Part shown: piece after piece, positions 7,801 through 16,710 of the stretch
Numbering within the stretch: the stretch's first letter is position 1
Layout: each line of letters begins with the position of its first letter
Source of the DNA: an uncultured Draconibacterium sp.
Lineage (GTDB): Bacteria; Bacteroidota; Bacteroidia; Bacteroidales; Prolixibacteraceae
Reading direction: 5' to 3'
NCBI RefSeq assembly: GCF_963676815.1
Contig: NZ_OY781365.1
Span: forward strand, 5,366,501 to 5,430,500
Length of the DNA: 64,000 nt
Position numbers and translations under genes: made by a program
The notes under the pieces: model-generated
Database searches by the model: none
Told to the model about the DNA's origin: nothing
What the model saw: the letters and a program-made list of their open reading frames with translations, nothing else

Positions 7801-10179
7801 CTATTTGTCTTTCTTTTTAAATATACTTTTGATTTTTTTCCAAAGCTGCCCCTTTTCTTTGTCCTCAACTTTTACATCGGGACGGTCTTTTAAGTCTTCC
7901 TGATCTTTTTTACCAAAAATACTGGCGAAATTAAAACCATGTTTTTCGATGTCGAGCACTTCCTTATATTCAGGTTCGTTCAGCATAGCCAGAAGTTCGG
8001 GTTCTGGATTTGGAAAAGTGCTGTATTTTAGGTATTCATATTTTTGGTCGCGATACGTTTTATAAAAAAACTTACCTACAATTGGCAGGGCCATATATGC
8101 TCCCTGACCATAGGTTGTCGTTCTGAAATGAACACGCGGATCATCAGCGCCAACCCAACAACCGGTTACCAATTCGGGCGTGAGGCCAATAAACCAACCA
8201 TCCGAGTTATTTTGAGTTGTTCCCGTTTTTCCGGCAAATTCGCCAGGTATTTTATAAATAGTACGAATACCATGCCCGGTTCCTCCATCAACAACTGCTT
8301 TCATCATATTTATTACCGCCCTGCAATTTTCAGGCGACACAACCGGTTCGGTAGGCAAGTTGTAATCGAAGGTTTTTAAAATATTTCCATTTTTGTCAGC
8401 AATTTGCAAAAGGTAATTTGCTTTTACCGGTTTTCCGTCGTTTACAACACCTGCAAAAGCTTCAACCATTTCTTTTAGCGATACAGATGCAACGCCAAGA
8501 GCCAATGACGGATAATCCGGAAGTTCAGCAGAAATACCCAAGTCTTCAGCAATATCAATTGTTTCATCAATTCCGGCTTCCAGTAATACTTCAACCGAAA
8601 CTGTGTTTAATGATTTTGCCAGTGCACCTTTCATCGAGTAATAACCACCGTATTCGTTGTGCGAATTTCGGGGTGCCCAATCTTTGTATTCTTTGTAAAC
8701 TTTGTGCTGATTTATAAAGTAAGTATCAGGTGAAATGCCTTCTTCCAACGCTGCCAAATATACAAACGGTTTAAAGGTAGAACCCGTTTGGCGAGGAGCA
8801 GTAACATGGTCGTATTTGAAAAAACGGTAGTCAATTCCGCCAACCCAGGCTTTAAGATGCGATGTATGCGGATCGATTGCAATAAAACCGGCGTTCAGCA
8901 ATTTTAAATAATGTTTTAACGAATCAAGACGCGAAACTTCAACACTTTTTACACCGTCCCAGGTGAACAACGAAGCATGTGTTTTGGCTGAATATTTTTT
9001 TAGCTCTTCTGAATAGCTGGTTCCACTGGTATTTTTATTTTGTATCGCACTTTTTAATACTTCCGGATTTTCTTTAAAAATGTCCCGTGATTTCCAGTGA
9101 TTATCAAATACCTGTTGCAGGTTATTCATGTATTCCTTTACCGATTGCTGTGCATAACGCTGAAGATTATAATCGATACTTGTTGTAATTTTTAAACCGT
9201 CGGTGTACAGGTTATAAGGTTCTCCGTCCGCTTTAACGTTTTCTTCGCACCATTCGAGTAATTCGGGCTTTAATTGTTCCAAAAAATAAGGCGCAGGTCC
9301 TTGATTATAAGATATTAATCGGTAATGAGTTCCCAAAGGTTTCTCTTTGTACTTTTCGGCGTCAGTTGCATTCAGGTAATTATTTTTAACCATTAAATCG
9401 ATTACCACATTTCTACGCCCAATGGCACGATCGGGATGAGTACGCGGATTATAATAGTTGTTGGCTTTTAACATGCCAACTAAAACTGCTGCCTCGTGCA
9501 CATCGAGAGCACGTGGCGGTTTTGAAAAGAATCGCTCGGCTGCTACTTCAATTCCAAAAGTATTTTCGGCAAACGGAACTGTATTTAAATACAAAGCAAG
9601 GATTTCTTGTTTGTTGTAAATTCGCTCTAAGCGATAAGCAATAATTGCTTCGCGAAGTTTGTTAACCGGCATAGAAAGTGGACCATAGTCAACACGAGGA
9701 AACAGGTTTTTTGCTATTTGCTGGCTAATTGTGCTTCCTCCGCCGGCAGCATCGTTACGCAGCAAAATAGATTTTACCAATACCCTGGCAAGAGCAATTT
9801 CGTCAATTCCACGATGTTCGTAAAAACGGGCATCCTCGGTGGCAATAAGTGCGTTTATTACGTTTGGCGAAATCTCATCAAAAGTGGCATAACTGCGGTT
9901 TTCAATGTAGTAACGGCCAAGAATTTTTCCATCGGAAGAATACACTTCTGATGCCAGTGGATTGTTAATTTGATGTAATTGCGTTTTTGAAGGTACCGGG
10001 CCCAAAACGCCCAGAAAAACCAGAATGAAAAACAAACATCCTAAAAGAAACAAAGCCGCACCGGCTTTAAGAATAAAACTCAGAAAAGGATGTTTTTTAC
10101 CTGATTTTTTTGATTTGCCTTTTTTCCGGCTCACCGGCTTTTTTGTCCGGGAAGTTGTATTTGCTATCTTTTTTGCCAC
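7801..10179 (-). CDS. class A penicillin-binding protein (PBP1A-type, bifunctional)
   Basis: A 792-residue peptidoglycan synthase. A Lys/Arg-rich cytoplasmic tail (residues 1-30) precedes one membrane anchor (about 32-58). The glycosyltransferase domain shows ATEDARFYEHRGID (catalytic Glu), GGSTISQQIAKNLF and KQEILALYLNTVPF. The transpeptidase domain has SxxK as GSTFKPF (about residue 467), SxN as SLN (about 523) and KTG as GKTGTT (about 650). It polymerises and crosslinks glycan strands in the periplasm. The charged C-terminal extension (about 730-792) is not part of the catalytic fold. Confidence 0.93.
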   Translation of the reverse strand: MAKKIANTTSRTKKPVSRKKGKSKKSGKKHPFLSFILKAGAALFLLGCLFFILVFLGVLGPVPSKTQLHQINNPLASEVYSSDGKILGRYYIENRSYATFDEISPNVINALIATEDARFYEHRGIDEIALARVLVKSILLRNDAAGGGSTISQQIAKNLFPRVDYGPLSMPVNKLREAIIAYRLERIYNKQEILALYLNTVPFAENTFGIEVAAERFFSKPPRALDVHEAAVLVGMLKANNYYNPRTHPDRAIGRRNVVIDLMVKNNYLNATDAEKYKEKPLGTHYRLISYNQGPAPYFLEQLKPELLEWCEENVKADGEPYNLYTDGLKITTSIDYNLQRYAQQSVKEYMNNLQQVFDNHWKSRDIFKENPEVLKSAIQNKNTSGTSYSEELKKYSAKTHASLFTWDGVKSVEVSRLDSLKHYLKLLNAGFIAIDPHTSHLKAWVGGIDYRFFKYDHVTAPRQTGSTFKPFVYLAALEEGISPDTYFINQHKVYKEYKDWAPRNSHNEYGGYYSMKGALAKSLNTVSVEVLLEAGIDETIDIAEDLGISAELPDYPSLALGVASVSLKEMVEAFAGVVNDGKPVKANYLLQIADKNGNILKTFDYNLPTEPVVSPENCRAVINMMKAVVDGGTGHGIRTIYKIPGEFAGKTGTTQNNSDGWFIGLTPELVTGCWVGADDPRVHFRTTTYGQGAYMALPIVGKFFYKTYRDQKYEYLKYSTFPNPEPELLAMLNEPEYKEVLDIEKHGFNFASIFGKKDQEDLKDRPDVKVEDKEKGQLWKKIKSIFKKKDK

Positions 10180-10273
10180 ACGACAAAAGTATTATTTAAA
10201 ACAATGTCTATGGTAAACAAACTTAAATCAAATGAAATTATTATAAACGATGTATTGTTTATTTTATGTAGAA

Positions 10274-10753
10274 TTAAACAATCATTTCTTTTACAAAATA
10301 CCAGGTCATTAAGCCTGATGTGATAAGTTTAAGTAATGTTCCGGCCAAGAACCCCATAAACGAACCAAACCCGGATTTTAAGGCAGCTCCGGAATCTTTT
10401 CCTGCAGTAAGTTCTCCAATAACAGCACCAAGAAAAGGACCAATGATGATTCCAAACGGAGGAAAGAAAAACAAACCAATTACCAGACCAATAATACTGC
10501 CCCAAACACCACGTTTACTGCCTCCAAATTTTTTGGTTCCCCAAGCCGGTATTAGGTAATCGAGCGCATAAACTACAACTGTAATAATTGCCCAAATGAT
10601 CAGGAATTTTGATGAAAACTGGTAACGCTCGGTAAAATGTAGTAACAGCAACCCGATATAACTTAATGGAGGGCCCGGTATAATGGGTAAAACACAACCT
10701 AAAATTCCGCTTATAATAAAAACTGAACCTAGAACGATTAATAAAATATCCAT
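10274..10753 (-). CDS. DUF456 family membrane protein
   Basis: A 159-residue hydrophobic protein with four to five predicted membrane segments and the DUF456 pattern: GCVLPIIPGPPLSYIGLLLLH near residues 20-40, YLIPAWGTKKFGGSKRG, then FPPFGIIIGPFLGAVIGEL. Function is unknown for the family. It stands alone between the PBP and the CPBP protease genes on the same strand. Confidence 0.85.
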   Translation of the reverse strand: MDILLIVLGSVFIISGILGCVLPIIPGPPLSYIGLLLLHFTERYQFSSKFLIIWAIITVVVYALDYLIPAWGTKKFGGSKRGVWGSIIGLVIGLFFFPPFGIIIGPFLGAVIGELTAGKDSGAALKSGFGSFMGFLAGTLLKLITSGLMTWYFVKEMIV

Positions 10754-10832
10754 GTTTATTTCAAATTAAATAGGTCGTAAAAATACATTTCCTGTGTTAT
10801 CAAGTTGAATCTTTTCGGCGAACAGGCTTTTA

Positions 10833-11675
10833 TCATCGGCGTTTGCCAAACCAGGGAATGCTGGTGAAAAACATCAACACAACCGATAAAGCCATAACAA
10901 ATGTGCTAAGAAGTAGGAGGTTATTGCGTTCTAACAGGTAAATAGAATGTTCGCGAATTTGTTGCCAGTAAGTAACAGTTAGTAATACCATTGCATTATT
11001 TATGGAGTGCCCGATAATAGCTACCAGAATGTTTTTGGTACGCAACATTAGCCAGCCAAGCAGCAGCCCCAACAGAAATGTTGCCGGCATTTGCCATGGG
11101 TTTAAATGAAACAACGAAAACAATAGTGCTGACATAAAAACGGCCACAAACCCATTGTAATTCTTTCTGAAACCGTTGAATATTAAGCCCCTGAAAATAA
11201 GTTCTTCAACAACAGGTGCAACTACTGCCACTTTCAGAAAAGCTCCCATAAAACCATAATCACCTTCAAAAATACGATCGAAAAGCTCCCAAAACCAGGG
11301 TGGAGCAGGCAACATTTTTTCTACCCAGATATTTACATCTTCCAAAATATTATGAGCTCCCCAAAGAAAGGTAACTGCCGGAATAAAGATTAAAGGATTA
11401 AAAAGTTTAAAAGGGAAAATCTCCAGAATAGGTGCTTTGGCTTTTCGAATTCCGTACAAGAGAATAAAAACTACCGAGCCAACACCAAGTGCAATCTTTT
11501 TAATAGGGTTGTACAGGTATTCCGTGCCTTTATAATAGTCGATAACAGCCAGCGGAAAATCAACCACGGTTTGAATAAAAATGTAAAGAATAACAAGGTG
11601 AATGCCCTGTAAAATGGTGGGATAATATTTATTACGGTACTCTTCCATACGGCTAATAAATATAGTATAATCCAC
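10833..11675 (-). CDS. CPBP-family intramembrane metalloprotease
   Basis: A 280-residue multi-spanning membrane protein with the three motifs of the CPBP (CAAX protease/bacteriocin-processing, Abi) family: EELIFRGLIF (EExxxR, near residue 157), FSLFHLNPW (FxxxH) and GHSINNAM (HxxxN). These provide the putative zinc-binding and catalytic groups inside the membrane. Substrate unknown. It is followed after about 80 nt by DUF456 on the same strand. Confidence 0.85.
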   Translation of the reverse strand: MDYTIFISRMEEYRNKYYPTILQGIHLVILYIFIQTVVDFPLAVIDYYKGTEYLYNPIKKIALGVGSVVFILLYGIRKAKAPILEIFPFKLFNPLIFIPAVTFLWGAHNILEDVNIWVEKMLPAPPWFWELFDRIFEGDYGFMGAFLKVAVVAPVVEELIFRGLIFNGFRKNYNGFVAVFMSALLFSLFHLNPWQMPATFLLGLLLGWLMLRTKNILVAIIGHSINNAMVLLTVTYWQQIREHSIYLLERNNLLLLSTFVMALSVVLMFFTSIPWFGKRR

Positions 11676-11702
11676 AAAATTAATGTTCCCCTTTCCGAAA
11701 AT

Positions 11703-12251
11703 TTACGAACGATTTCGGATGGGAAGTAGTTTTTTGCCTGTTTTAAAGGTAAAATACCGTTGCGCCATGTAGCTGTAAACGATTACCAGCATTGTTGTTA
11801 TAACTTTTGAAAGCGTGGCATATAAACCACAATACTCAACAAAAAACTTCAGAAAAACATAGTTCAAAAATATTGAGCCGGAAACGGTAAGCAGATAACG
11901 AAACAGTTGAATTCGTCCTTTAATAACTGATGAAGAAAATGTTACATATTTTGCCAGGAAGAAACCAGTTGTAAAGGTAATTGGGAAAACCATCAGAAAA
12001 GCTGCTATGTGAGGACTGATGGCTACAAATCCCAAATCAACAATCTGCATTTTTAATATAAACCGGTAGAAAATAAAATACAACGTGATATCGAGAGTAG
12101 TGTTTGAACCGCCTGTTGCAGCATATCGAAATATTTCGCGCGGAAGAAAATGCAGAAACGGGAAATAAAACCAGTCAATAAAATTCCTGATTGTGTTACC
12201 TGTTTTCTCTAATATGTTCTGCATGTTTAATTTTTCAAAATCGAGGTGCAA
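11703..12251 (-). CDS. GtrA-like membrane protein
   Basis: A 182-residue protein with four membrane helices matching the GtrA/DPMS_TMD family: FRYAATGGSNTTLDITLYFI near residues 42-61, a central FLMVFPITFTTGFFLAKYVTF, and IFLNYVFLKFFVEY. Such proteins help move polyprenyl-linked sugars across the membrane for cell-surface glycosylation. The gene ends 27 nt before the CPBP protease gene. It has no adjacent glycosyltransferase, so its partner is not shown here. Confidence 0.8.
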   Translation of the reverse strand: MHLDFEKLNMQNILEKTGNTIRNFIDWFYFPFLHFLPREIFRYAATGGSNTTLDITLYFIFYRFILKMQIVDLGFVAISPHIAAFLMVFPITFTTGFFLAKYVTFSSSVIKGRIQLFRYLLTVSGSIFLNYVFLKFFVEYCGLYATLSKVITTMLVIVYSYMAQRYFTFKTGKKLLPIRNRS

Positions 12252-12433
12252 AGAAAAGAAAATAGTTCGACTCTCGCTAATACAAAGTTATACACCCGTA
12301 TTAGAACTGAATTAAAGATATGTTTTAGAGCTTGTTATATGAGAATCAGATTTTCAAAAAAAAACAGAAAATCAGGGTAGGGTAATAGCTTTTTAATGCG
12401 GTATGAAATTATAGAAACCCAAAAAATACTACA

Positions 12434-13690
12434 ATGAAAAAACTTCTACCGAAATTCCTGATTCTGGGAATTATTGTTTGGCTTTGCCAGCCTTGTTTTG
12501 CAACACTGCAAGAATGGCAAACCGCAAATGCTCAAAGCATTACTGCTTATGAGGCAAGCTACCATCCCAACTACTTCGACATGAACAATCAATATCAACT
12601 TGATTCGATGGTTCAATTTAAGTATTTCGGAAATGACTCTTCTTATCAATACAAAATTTGTTACGAAAACCGCACCATGGGCAATCAAACCATTAAACAA
12701 GCTATTGAGTACCAATGGCAAAACAAATGGGTTGAAAAAGCGAAACAGGAATACACCTACAATGCGGGAGGTGAACTAATGAAAAGTTCAGCTTATTTGA
12801 TGGATTCTGTATCGAATCAGTGGAAAGAAACCGCTCAACATTCTTACACCTACCAAAATGGGAAAAAGAATAGTAATATCATGCAACGAATGGATTCCAC
12901 TTCTCATTCGTGGAAAAATGCGTACAAGTACGAGTATGCATACAACAGTAACGACTCTGTTACGCAGCAATTAATGTATTGCTGGAACGATACGGCCAGC
13001 GAGTGGCAAAATTGTTACAAGCACGAGTATTTTTATAATTATTTAAATTGTCAGGACTCGAGTTGCCAATACCAGTGGGACAGTGTGGCAAATGAATGGA
13101 TCAGACAATACAAATATGAATACCGTTACAATACCGATAATCAACTTGCAAAACAATACCAATATTGTTACGACAGTGTGGATTGCGAGTGGGATTCCTG
13201 CGCCTGCAATTTATACGAATATGAAAATGAGTATTTGTATAAACACGAATATTGCACGTACGACAGTGTCGGCAATTTGTGGAATTATGAATGGAAACAT
13301 GAGTATCTGTATTCCGCAGATGGACAAATTAAACAGTTACACCGATATAAACATTCAAGTTTAAAAAGCACGGCGTCAGACTGGGAGTTAGATACCAAAG
13401 ACTTCTATTTTTATGCAGGAGAAGTTACCGGAATCGCCATTTCTGAAAATATTTTAGAACAGGAAATCCGTATTTATCCCAATCCGGCTACTGAGCAATT
13501 AACGCTTGAATTGGGTGATGCTGAAAACTGCCGTCTGCAGATAGTTGATGTTTCAGGGAAAGTGCTTAAACAGATTTTGCTTCAATCCAACAAAACTGTA
13601 ATTCCATTAACACAATTTGAGCCCGGCGCTTATTTCTTTATTATTGATAATGGGAAAAACCGAACAACTAATAAGGTAGTTGTGCAATAA
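12434..13690 (+). CDS. secreted Tyr/Trp-rich repeat protein with T9SS sorting domain
   Basis: A 418-residue protein. It has a signal peptide (MKKLLPKFLILGIIVWLCQP) and, from about residue 55 to 320, roughly seven imperfect repeats of 35-40 residues with the pattern D-S-x3-W-x4-(Y/K)-K-(Y/H)-E-Y-x-Y. The last 80 residues start IRIYPNPATEQLTLEL and end NKVVVQ, a typical type A sorting domain for export by the type IX system and surface attachment. The repeats recall DUF3836/YD-like adhesive proteins; function unknown. A strong terminator follows. Confidence 0.8.
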   Translation: MKKLLPKFLILGIIVWLCQPCFATLQEWQTANAQSITAYEASYHPNYFDMNNQYQLDSMVQFKYFGNDSSYQYKICYENRTMGNQTIKQAIEYQWQNKWVEKAKQEYTYNAGGELMKSSAYLMDSVSNQWKETAQHSYTYQNGKKNSNIMQRMDSTSHSWKNAYKYEYAYNSNDSVTQQLMYCWNDTASEWQNCYKHEYFYNYLNCQDSSCQYQWDSVANEWIRQYKYEYRYNTDNQLAKQYQYCYDSVDCEWDSCACNLYEYENEYLYKHEYCTYDSVGNLWNYEWKHEYLYSADGQIKQLHRYKHSSLKSTASDWELDTKDFYFYAGEVTGIAISENILEQEIRIYPNPATEQLTLELGDAENCRLQIVDVSGKVLKQILLQSNKTVIPLTQFEPGAYFFIIDNGKNRTTNKVVVQ

Positions 13691-13741
13691 CAATTTTGTT
13701 GCACAATAAGTATTTTCAAAAAAAATCCATTTCATAAAAAT

Positions 13742-13768
13742 GCCGGGAATACCACCCGGCGTTTTTTT
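13742..13768 (+). terminator. intrinsic terminator of the T9SS repeat protein gene
   Basis: GCCGGG (13742-13747) and CCCGGC (13755-13760) form a GC stem with a 7-nt loop, followed by G and a run of seven Ts. A second, weaker inverted repeat (TTGTGCAA/TTGCACAA) overlaps the stop codon just upstream. Confidence 0.85.
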
Positions 13769-13785
13769 CCTCTGCAAGAACAAAC

Positions 13786-14205
13786 CTACATGTCACGCGT
13801 GTTTCTTCTTAATTGTTTTTTCATTGATTGTTGTTTTTTCTTATCCAGGCGCTTTAATTTTGATGATACAGTGGGTTTTGTTTTTACACGTCGTTTCGGT
13901 GGAGTTAAAGCCTTTTCTATCAGTTCGATAAACTTGGCGATGGCATTTTGTTTATTTTTCAGCTGGCTGCGTTCGCTGCTTTCAAACAGTACTATTATTC
14001 CATCAGAATTGATTCGGTTTTTTAATTTGATGCCAAGCCTTTGTTTTTGTGTATCCGAAAAAATGGTGGAATCATTCAGGTTAAAACGCAGCTCTATTTT
14101 AGTGTTTACCTTGTTAACATTCTGCCCACCGGGGCCACCACTTCGGCTGGCCGAAAAAGTACAGGCGCTGATAAGTTCATCTTTTATTTGTTGTGGGAGC
14201 TGCAT
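13786..14205 (-). CDS. arfB: peptidyl-tRNA hydrolase ArfB (stalled-ribosome rescue)
   Basis: A 139-residue GGQ-domain protein. SRSGGPGGQNVNKVNTKIEL near residues 20-39 holds the catalytic GGQ loop. The C-terminal tail is strongly basic (LKRLDKKKQQSMKKQLRRN), as needed to reach into the empty mRNA channel of stalled ribosomes. This size and tail separate it from full release factors. It starts 2 nt after the stop of the crp/fnr-type gene on the same strand, so the two are likely co-transcribed. Confidence 0.92.
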   Translation of the reverse strand: MQLPQQIKDELISACTFSASRSGGPGGQNVNKVNTKIELRFNLNDSTIFSDTQKQRLGIKLKNRINSDGIIVLFESSERSQLKNKQNAIAKFIELIEKALTPPKRRVKTKPTVSSKLKRLDKKKQQSMKKQLRRNTRDM

Positions 14206-14207
14206 GA

Positions 14208-14849
14208 TTAACCGTTTTTGCTGATGGTTCGAAGTTTGTCAGATTCAACAATTGTTATGTTTTTACCTTGTAAGGTTATAATCTTTTCCTTCTCAAACTC
14301 TTTTAAAAATTTAATGGCACTTTCTGCCGATATGGAAGCAAAATCAGCAATATCCTGGCGGGTTAAAAACTCGAAAATATTTTTCTTCAGAAACTCTTCC
14401 TGGCTAAGGTAAAGCAGTGCAGAAGCCAGTTTTCCACGCATTTGTTTGTAAGAGATATTCTTGATTATTTCAAACAAGTGTCTTTCGTTGCTATAGTTTT
14501 GTGAGGTAATTTTTAACGCAAATTCAGGATTTTCGAGTAAGATTTGTTTCAGGCTTTCTTTTTCAATCATACATATTTGCGTATTGCTAATGGCTTGTGC
14601 GGAATAAGTATGAACCGGCTCGCCAAACACCGATGAAAAGGCCAAAAATTCACCTTCCTGTGCTATGCTTATATTCATATTTTTTTCTACACCGGTTTGC
14701 AGATAAACTTTTACCAGCCCCTCCACAACATACATTACATACGGGGCAAACGCGCCCTGTTTAAATATGGTTTCGCCTTTTAGATACTGAACACGGGTTT
14801 TGTATGCATTCAGGTCATTTAAATTCCTTATGTTGTCTTTCAACTCCAA
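14208..14849 (-). CDS. Crp/Fnr-family transcriptional regulator
   Basis: A 213-residue regulator with a cyclic-nucleotide-type sensory domain (LKGETIFKQGAFAPYVMYVV near residues 24-43, EGEFLAFSSVFGEP) and a C-terminal winged HTH (LTRQDIADFASISAESAIKF near residues 161-180). No cysteine cluster for a 4Fe-4S centre is present, so it is not a classic Fnr oxygen sensor. It is divergent from the thiol/OsmC operon at 15114-16681, which is a plausible target. Confidence 0.88.
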   Translation of the reverse strand: MELKDNIRNLNDLNAYKTRVQYLKGETIFKQGAFAPYVMYVVEGLVKVYLQTGVEKNMNISIAQEGEFLAFSSVFGEPVHTYSAQAISNTQICMIEKESLKQILLENPEFALKITSQNYSNERHLFEIIKNISYKQMRGKLASALLYLSQEEFLKKNIFEFLTRQDIADFASISAESAIKFLKEFEKEKIITLQGKNITIVESDKLRTISKNG

Positions 14850-14997
14850 TTCTGTCTTCTATATTTCCCCAAATTTACATAAGAATTACAATAATTCAAG
14901 CTAAAACTATCAAACGACAGGAAAGAAACTGTCAAAGTTCAGGTTTATTACCTGCACACTTCAATGGTGGTTTTTCTGTTCGTATTTTCCTGTAATC

Positions 14998-15005
14998 TAT
15001 ATTTG
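14998..15005 (+). promoter_or_regulatory. candidate -7 promoter box for the thiol/OsmC operon
   Basis: TATATTTG fits the Bacteroidota -7 consensus TAnnTTTG. It lies about 110 nt upstream of the 15114 start in the region shared with the divergent Crp/Fnr gene. The -33 element is not clear. Confidence 0.4.
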
Positions 15006-15062
15006 TAGTGTTGATTTTTCACAATGATATTGAGTTAATAAGGATTGATTAAGAGGAGAGAT

Positions 15063-15101
15063 AAAACAGAGTTGCACTATTTTTTTTGAGCACTCTGTTT
15101 T
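15063..15101 (+). promoter_or_regulatory. terminator-like hairpin in the leader of the thiol/OsmC operon
   Basis: AAAACAGAGT (15063-15072) pairs exactly with ACTCTGTTTT (15092-15101), with an extra GC/GC pair inside and a T-tract (ACTCTGTTTTT) at the 3' side. It ends 12 nt before the start codon at 15114. The position after the candidate promoter and before the first gene is that of an attenuator or a translation-blocking hairpin. Confidence 0.5.
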
Positions 15102-15113
15102 TAAAACTAAAAA

Positions 15114-15458
15114 ATGAAAAAAGTAGCCATACCGATAGCGAATAAAATTGTAAGCGAATATTTATGCATGTGTTCGCACATTGCTTTCTACAATATGGAA
15201 ACAAAAAGTATTGATCTCGTTAAAAGCGAAAAAATCGATTTTAACAATTCAAACGAAGTTCGGTTTTGGATTAGAAATAATGGAATAACCGACGTTCTTC
15301 TTCATCGGATAAAAAAGGAATTGATAGAAACATTCACGTCAGAGCGTGTTAATCTTTTTGTAGGGGTGCCACAAGTTTCAGCCGAAGAAATTATAAGGGC
15401 ATATCGTTGTGGAAAATTGGAATCGGATAAAAAAATTATAACAGAAATAACAAATTAA
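15114..15458 (+). CDS. NifX/NifB-like (dinitrogenase iron-molybdenum cofactor family) protein
   Basis: A 114-residue single-domain protein beginning MKKVAIPIANKIVSEYLCMC, followed by FYNMETKSID and a C-terminal alpha/beta segment (NLFVGVPQVSAEEIIRAYR). The layout matches the small Di-Nase_FeMo-co family, whose members bind iron-sulfur or metal clusters. Instead of the usual GxG loop before the second half it has NNGITDVLLHRI. No nitrogenase genes are nearby, so a role in metal or redox handling is more likely. First gene of a four-gene operon. Confidence 0.65.
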   Translation: MKKVAIPIANKIVSEYLCMCSHIAFYNMETKSIDLVKSEKIDFNNSNEVRFWIRNNGITDVLLHRIKKELIETFTSERVNLFVGVPQVSAEEIIRAYRCGKLESDKKIITEITN

Positions 15459-15469
15459 AAAATTATCAA

Positions 15470-15820
15470 ATGAAACTTTTAAGAACAGGATTACCAGAAA
15501 TAGAGTCAGCAGCAGAGTTAGAAAAAGTATTGGCAGAAAACGAGAATGTTATGGTTTGCTGCGGTAGGATGGGCCCCATGTGCTTTCCGGTTTATAACAT
15601 TATGGAACGCCTGGAGAAAGAGCGCAGCAACGTAAAATTTATGGTTATGGCTTTTGATAATCCGGAGGCAGCACCAATACGCAACGCTCCTGAATGCAGT
15701 GGTTTTATGGGCCTGCCGTTTACCATGTATTACAAAAATGGCAAAGTGGCCAAAGCAACAACAAGTATCCAAACACACGAACAGGTTACATCTATTCTTG
15801 ATGAACAGTTTGGAAATTAA
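15470..15820 (+). CDS. thioredoxin-fold protein with an unusual Cys spacing
   Basis: A 116-residue thioredoxin-like protein. The usual WCxxC is replaced by CCGRMGPMC near residues 30-38; downstream it keeps the fold's cis-Pro region (GFMGLPFTMYYKNGKVAKA, near residues 79-97) and an extra Cys (PECSG). Without CxxC it may bind a metal or bacillithiol-type adduct, or use a wider disulfide. It starts 11 nt after the NifX-like gene, in the same operon as OsmC and a true thioredoxin. Confidence 0.7.
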   Translation: MKLLRTGLPEIESAAELEKVLAENENVMVCCGRMGPMCFPVYNIMERLEKERSNVKFMVMAFDNPEAAPIRNAPECSGFMGLPFTMYYKNGKVAKATTSIQTHEQVTSILDEQFGN

Positions 15821-15834
15821 AAATTGATTGAAGT

Positions 15835-16254
15835 ATGGCAAAACAAGAAATAAAAGTTAGCTGGAAAGATAAAATGGCTTTTGAAGCCGAGGTTGACGGG
15901 CACAAAATAATGCTCGATGCAGCTGAAGCAGTTGGTGGTGAAGATCAGGGGCCGCGGCCCAAACCACTTATGCTTACTGCGTTGGCTGGCTGCACCGGAA
16001 TGGATGTTATTTCTATTCTGAATAAAATGCGGGTTGAAGTGGAGGATTTTGATGTAACTGTTGAAGGAGATTTAACGGATGAACACCCGAAACAGTATTA
16101 TAAAATGAATGTTATCTATACGTTTAAAGGCAAAGACCTTCCTTTGGAGAAACTAAAAAAAGCCGTTAGTTTGTCGGAAGAAAGATATTGTGGAGTAAGT
16201 GCGCTTTACAAAAAAGCGATTGAAGTTACTTCTGAAATTAAAATTATAGAATAA
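15835..16254 (+). CDS. OsmC/Ohr-family peroxiredoxin-like protein
   Basis: A 139-residue OsmC-type protein with the two family cysteines in context: TALAGCTGMDVISIL near residues 48-62 and SEERYCGVSALYKKA near residues 117-131. Members reduce organic hydroperoxides through a reactive cysteine. The signature GGEDQGPRPKPLML precedes the first Cys. It lies 14 nt after the thioredoxin-like gene and 4 nt before the membrane thioredoxin, suggesting that one of these recycles it. Confidence 0.88.
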   Translation: MAKQEIKVSWKDKMAFEAEVDGHKIMLDAAEAVGGEDQGPRPKPLMLTALAGCTGMDVISILNKMRVEVEDFDVTVEGDLTDEHPKQYYKMNVIYTFKGKDLPLEKLKKAVSLSEERYCGVSALYKKAIEVTSEIKIIE

Positions 16255-16258
16255 AGTT

Positions 16259-16681
16259 ATGTCGACTACAGTTATTGTAATTCTTGTTGCCGTTGTTGCT
16301 CTTATCGGGTTAATTGCGGTTAACTATTTCCGAATGAAAAATGCCAAACCGGTAGCCAACAGTAAACGAATTAAGGTTTTAAATGCCAAAAATTTTAAAG
16401 CTGCCACCAAACGTGGCGTTGTTTTGCTCGATTTTTGGGCTCCCTGGTGCGGACCATGTAAAATTATTGCACCAACATTAAACGAAATTGCCGACAGCCA
16501 GACTGATTTTATGGTTGCTAAAGTTAATGTAGACCATAACCAGCAGCTGGCACAAAAATTTAAGGTACGTAACATACCAACCATGTTAATTTTAAAAGAT
16601 GGCAAAGAAGCCGGACGGATTGTTGGAGTAAAAACAAAACGTACCATATTAAAACAGGTTGACGCAGTATTGGCCGGATAA
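16259..16681 (+). CDS. membrane-anchored thioredoxin
   Basis: A 140-residue thioredoxin. An N-terminal membrane segment (VIVILVAVVALIGLIAV, residues 5-21) precedes the thioredoxin fold with the classic FWAPWCGPCKIIAPTL (active-site Cys at about 63 and 66) and the cis-Pro motif NIPTMLI. The orientation of the anchor is not certain; the following MKNAKP suggests the domain may stay in the cytoplasm. It is the last gene of the operon and is followed by a terminator at 16711-16746. Confidence 0.9.
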   Translation: MSTTVIVILVAVVALIGLIAVNYFRMKNAKPVANSKRIKVLNAKNFKAATKRGVVLLDFWAPWCGPCKIIAPTLNEIADSQTDFMVAKVNVDHNQQLAQKFKVRNIPTMLILKDGKEAGRIVGVKTKRTILKQVDAVLAG

Positions 16682-16710
16682 CCGGAAAAATAAAAAACCA
16701 CATTATACAG

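Noticed and set aside
15114..15458. NifX-like gene as evidence for nitrogen fixation
   Set aside because: No nifHDK or cofactor genes are in the window, and single-domain members of this family are common in non-fixing bacteria.
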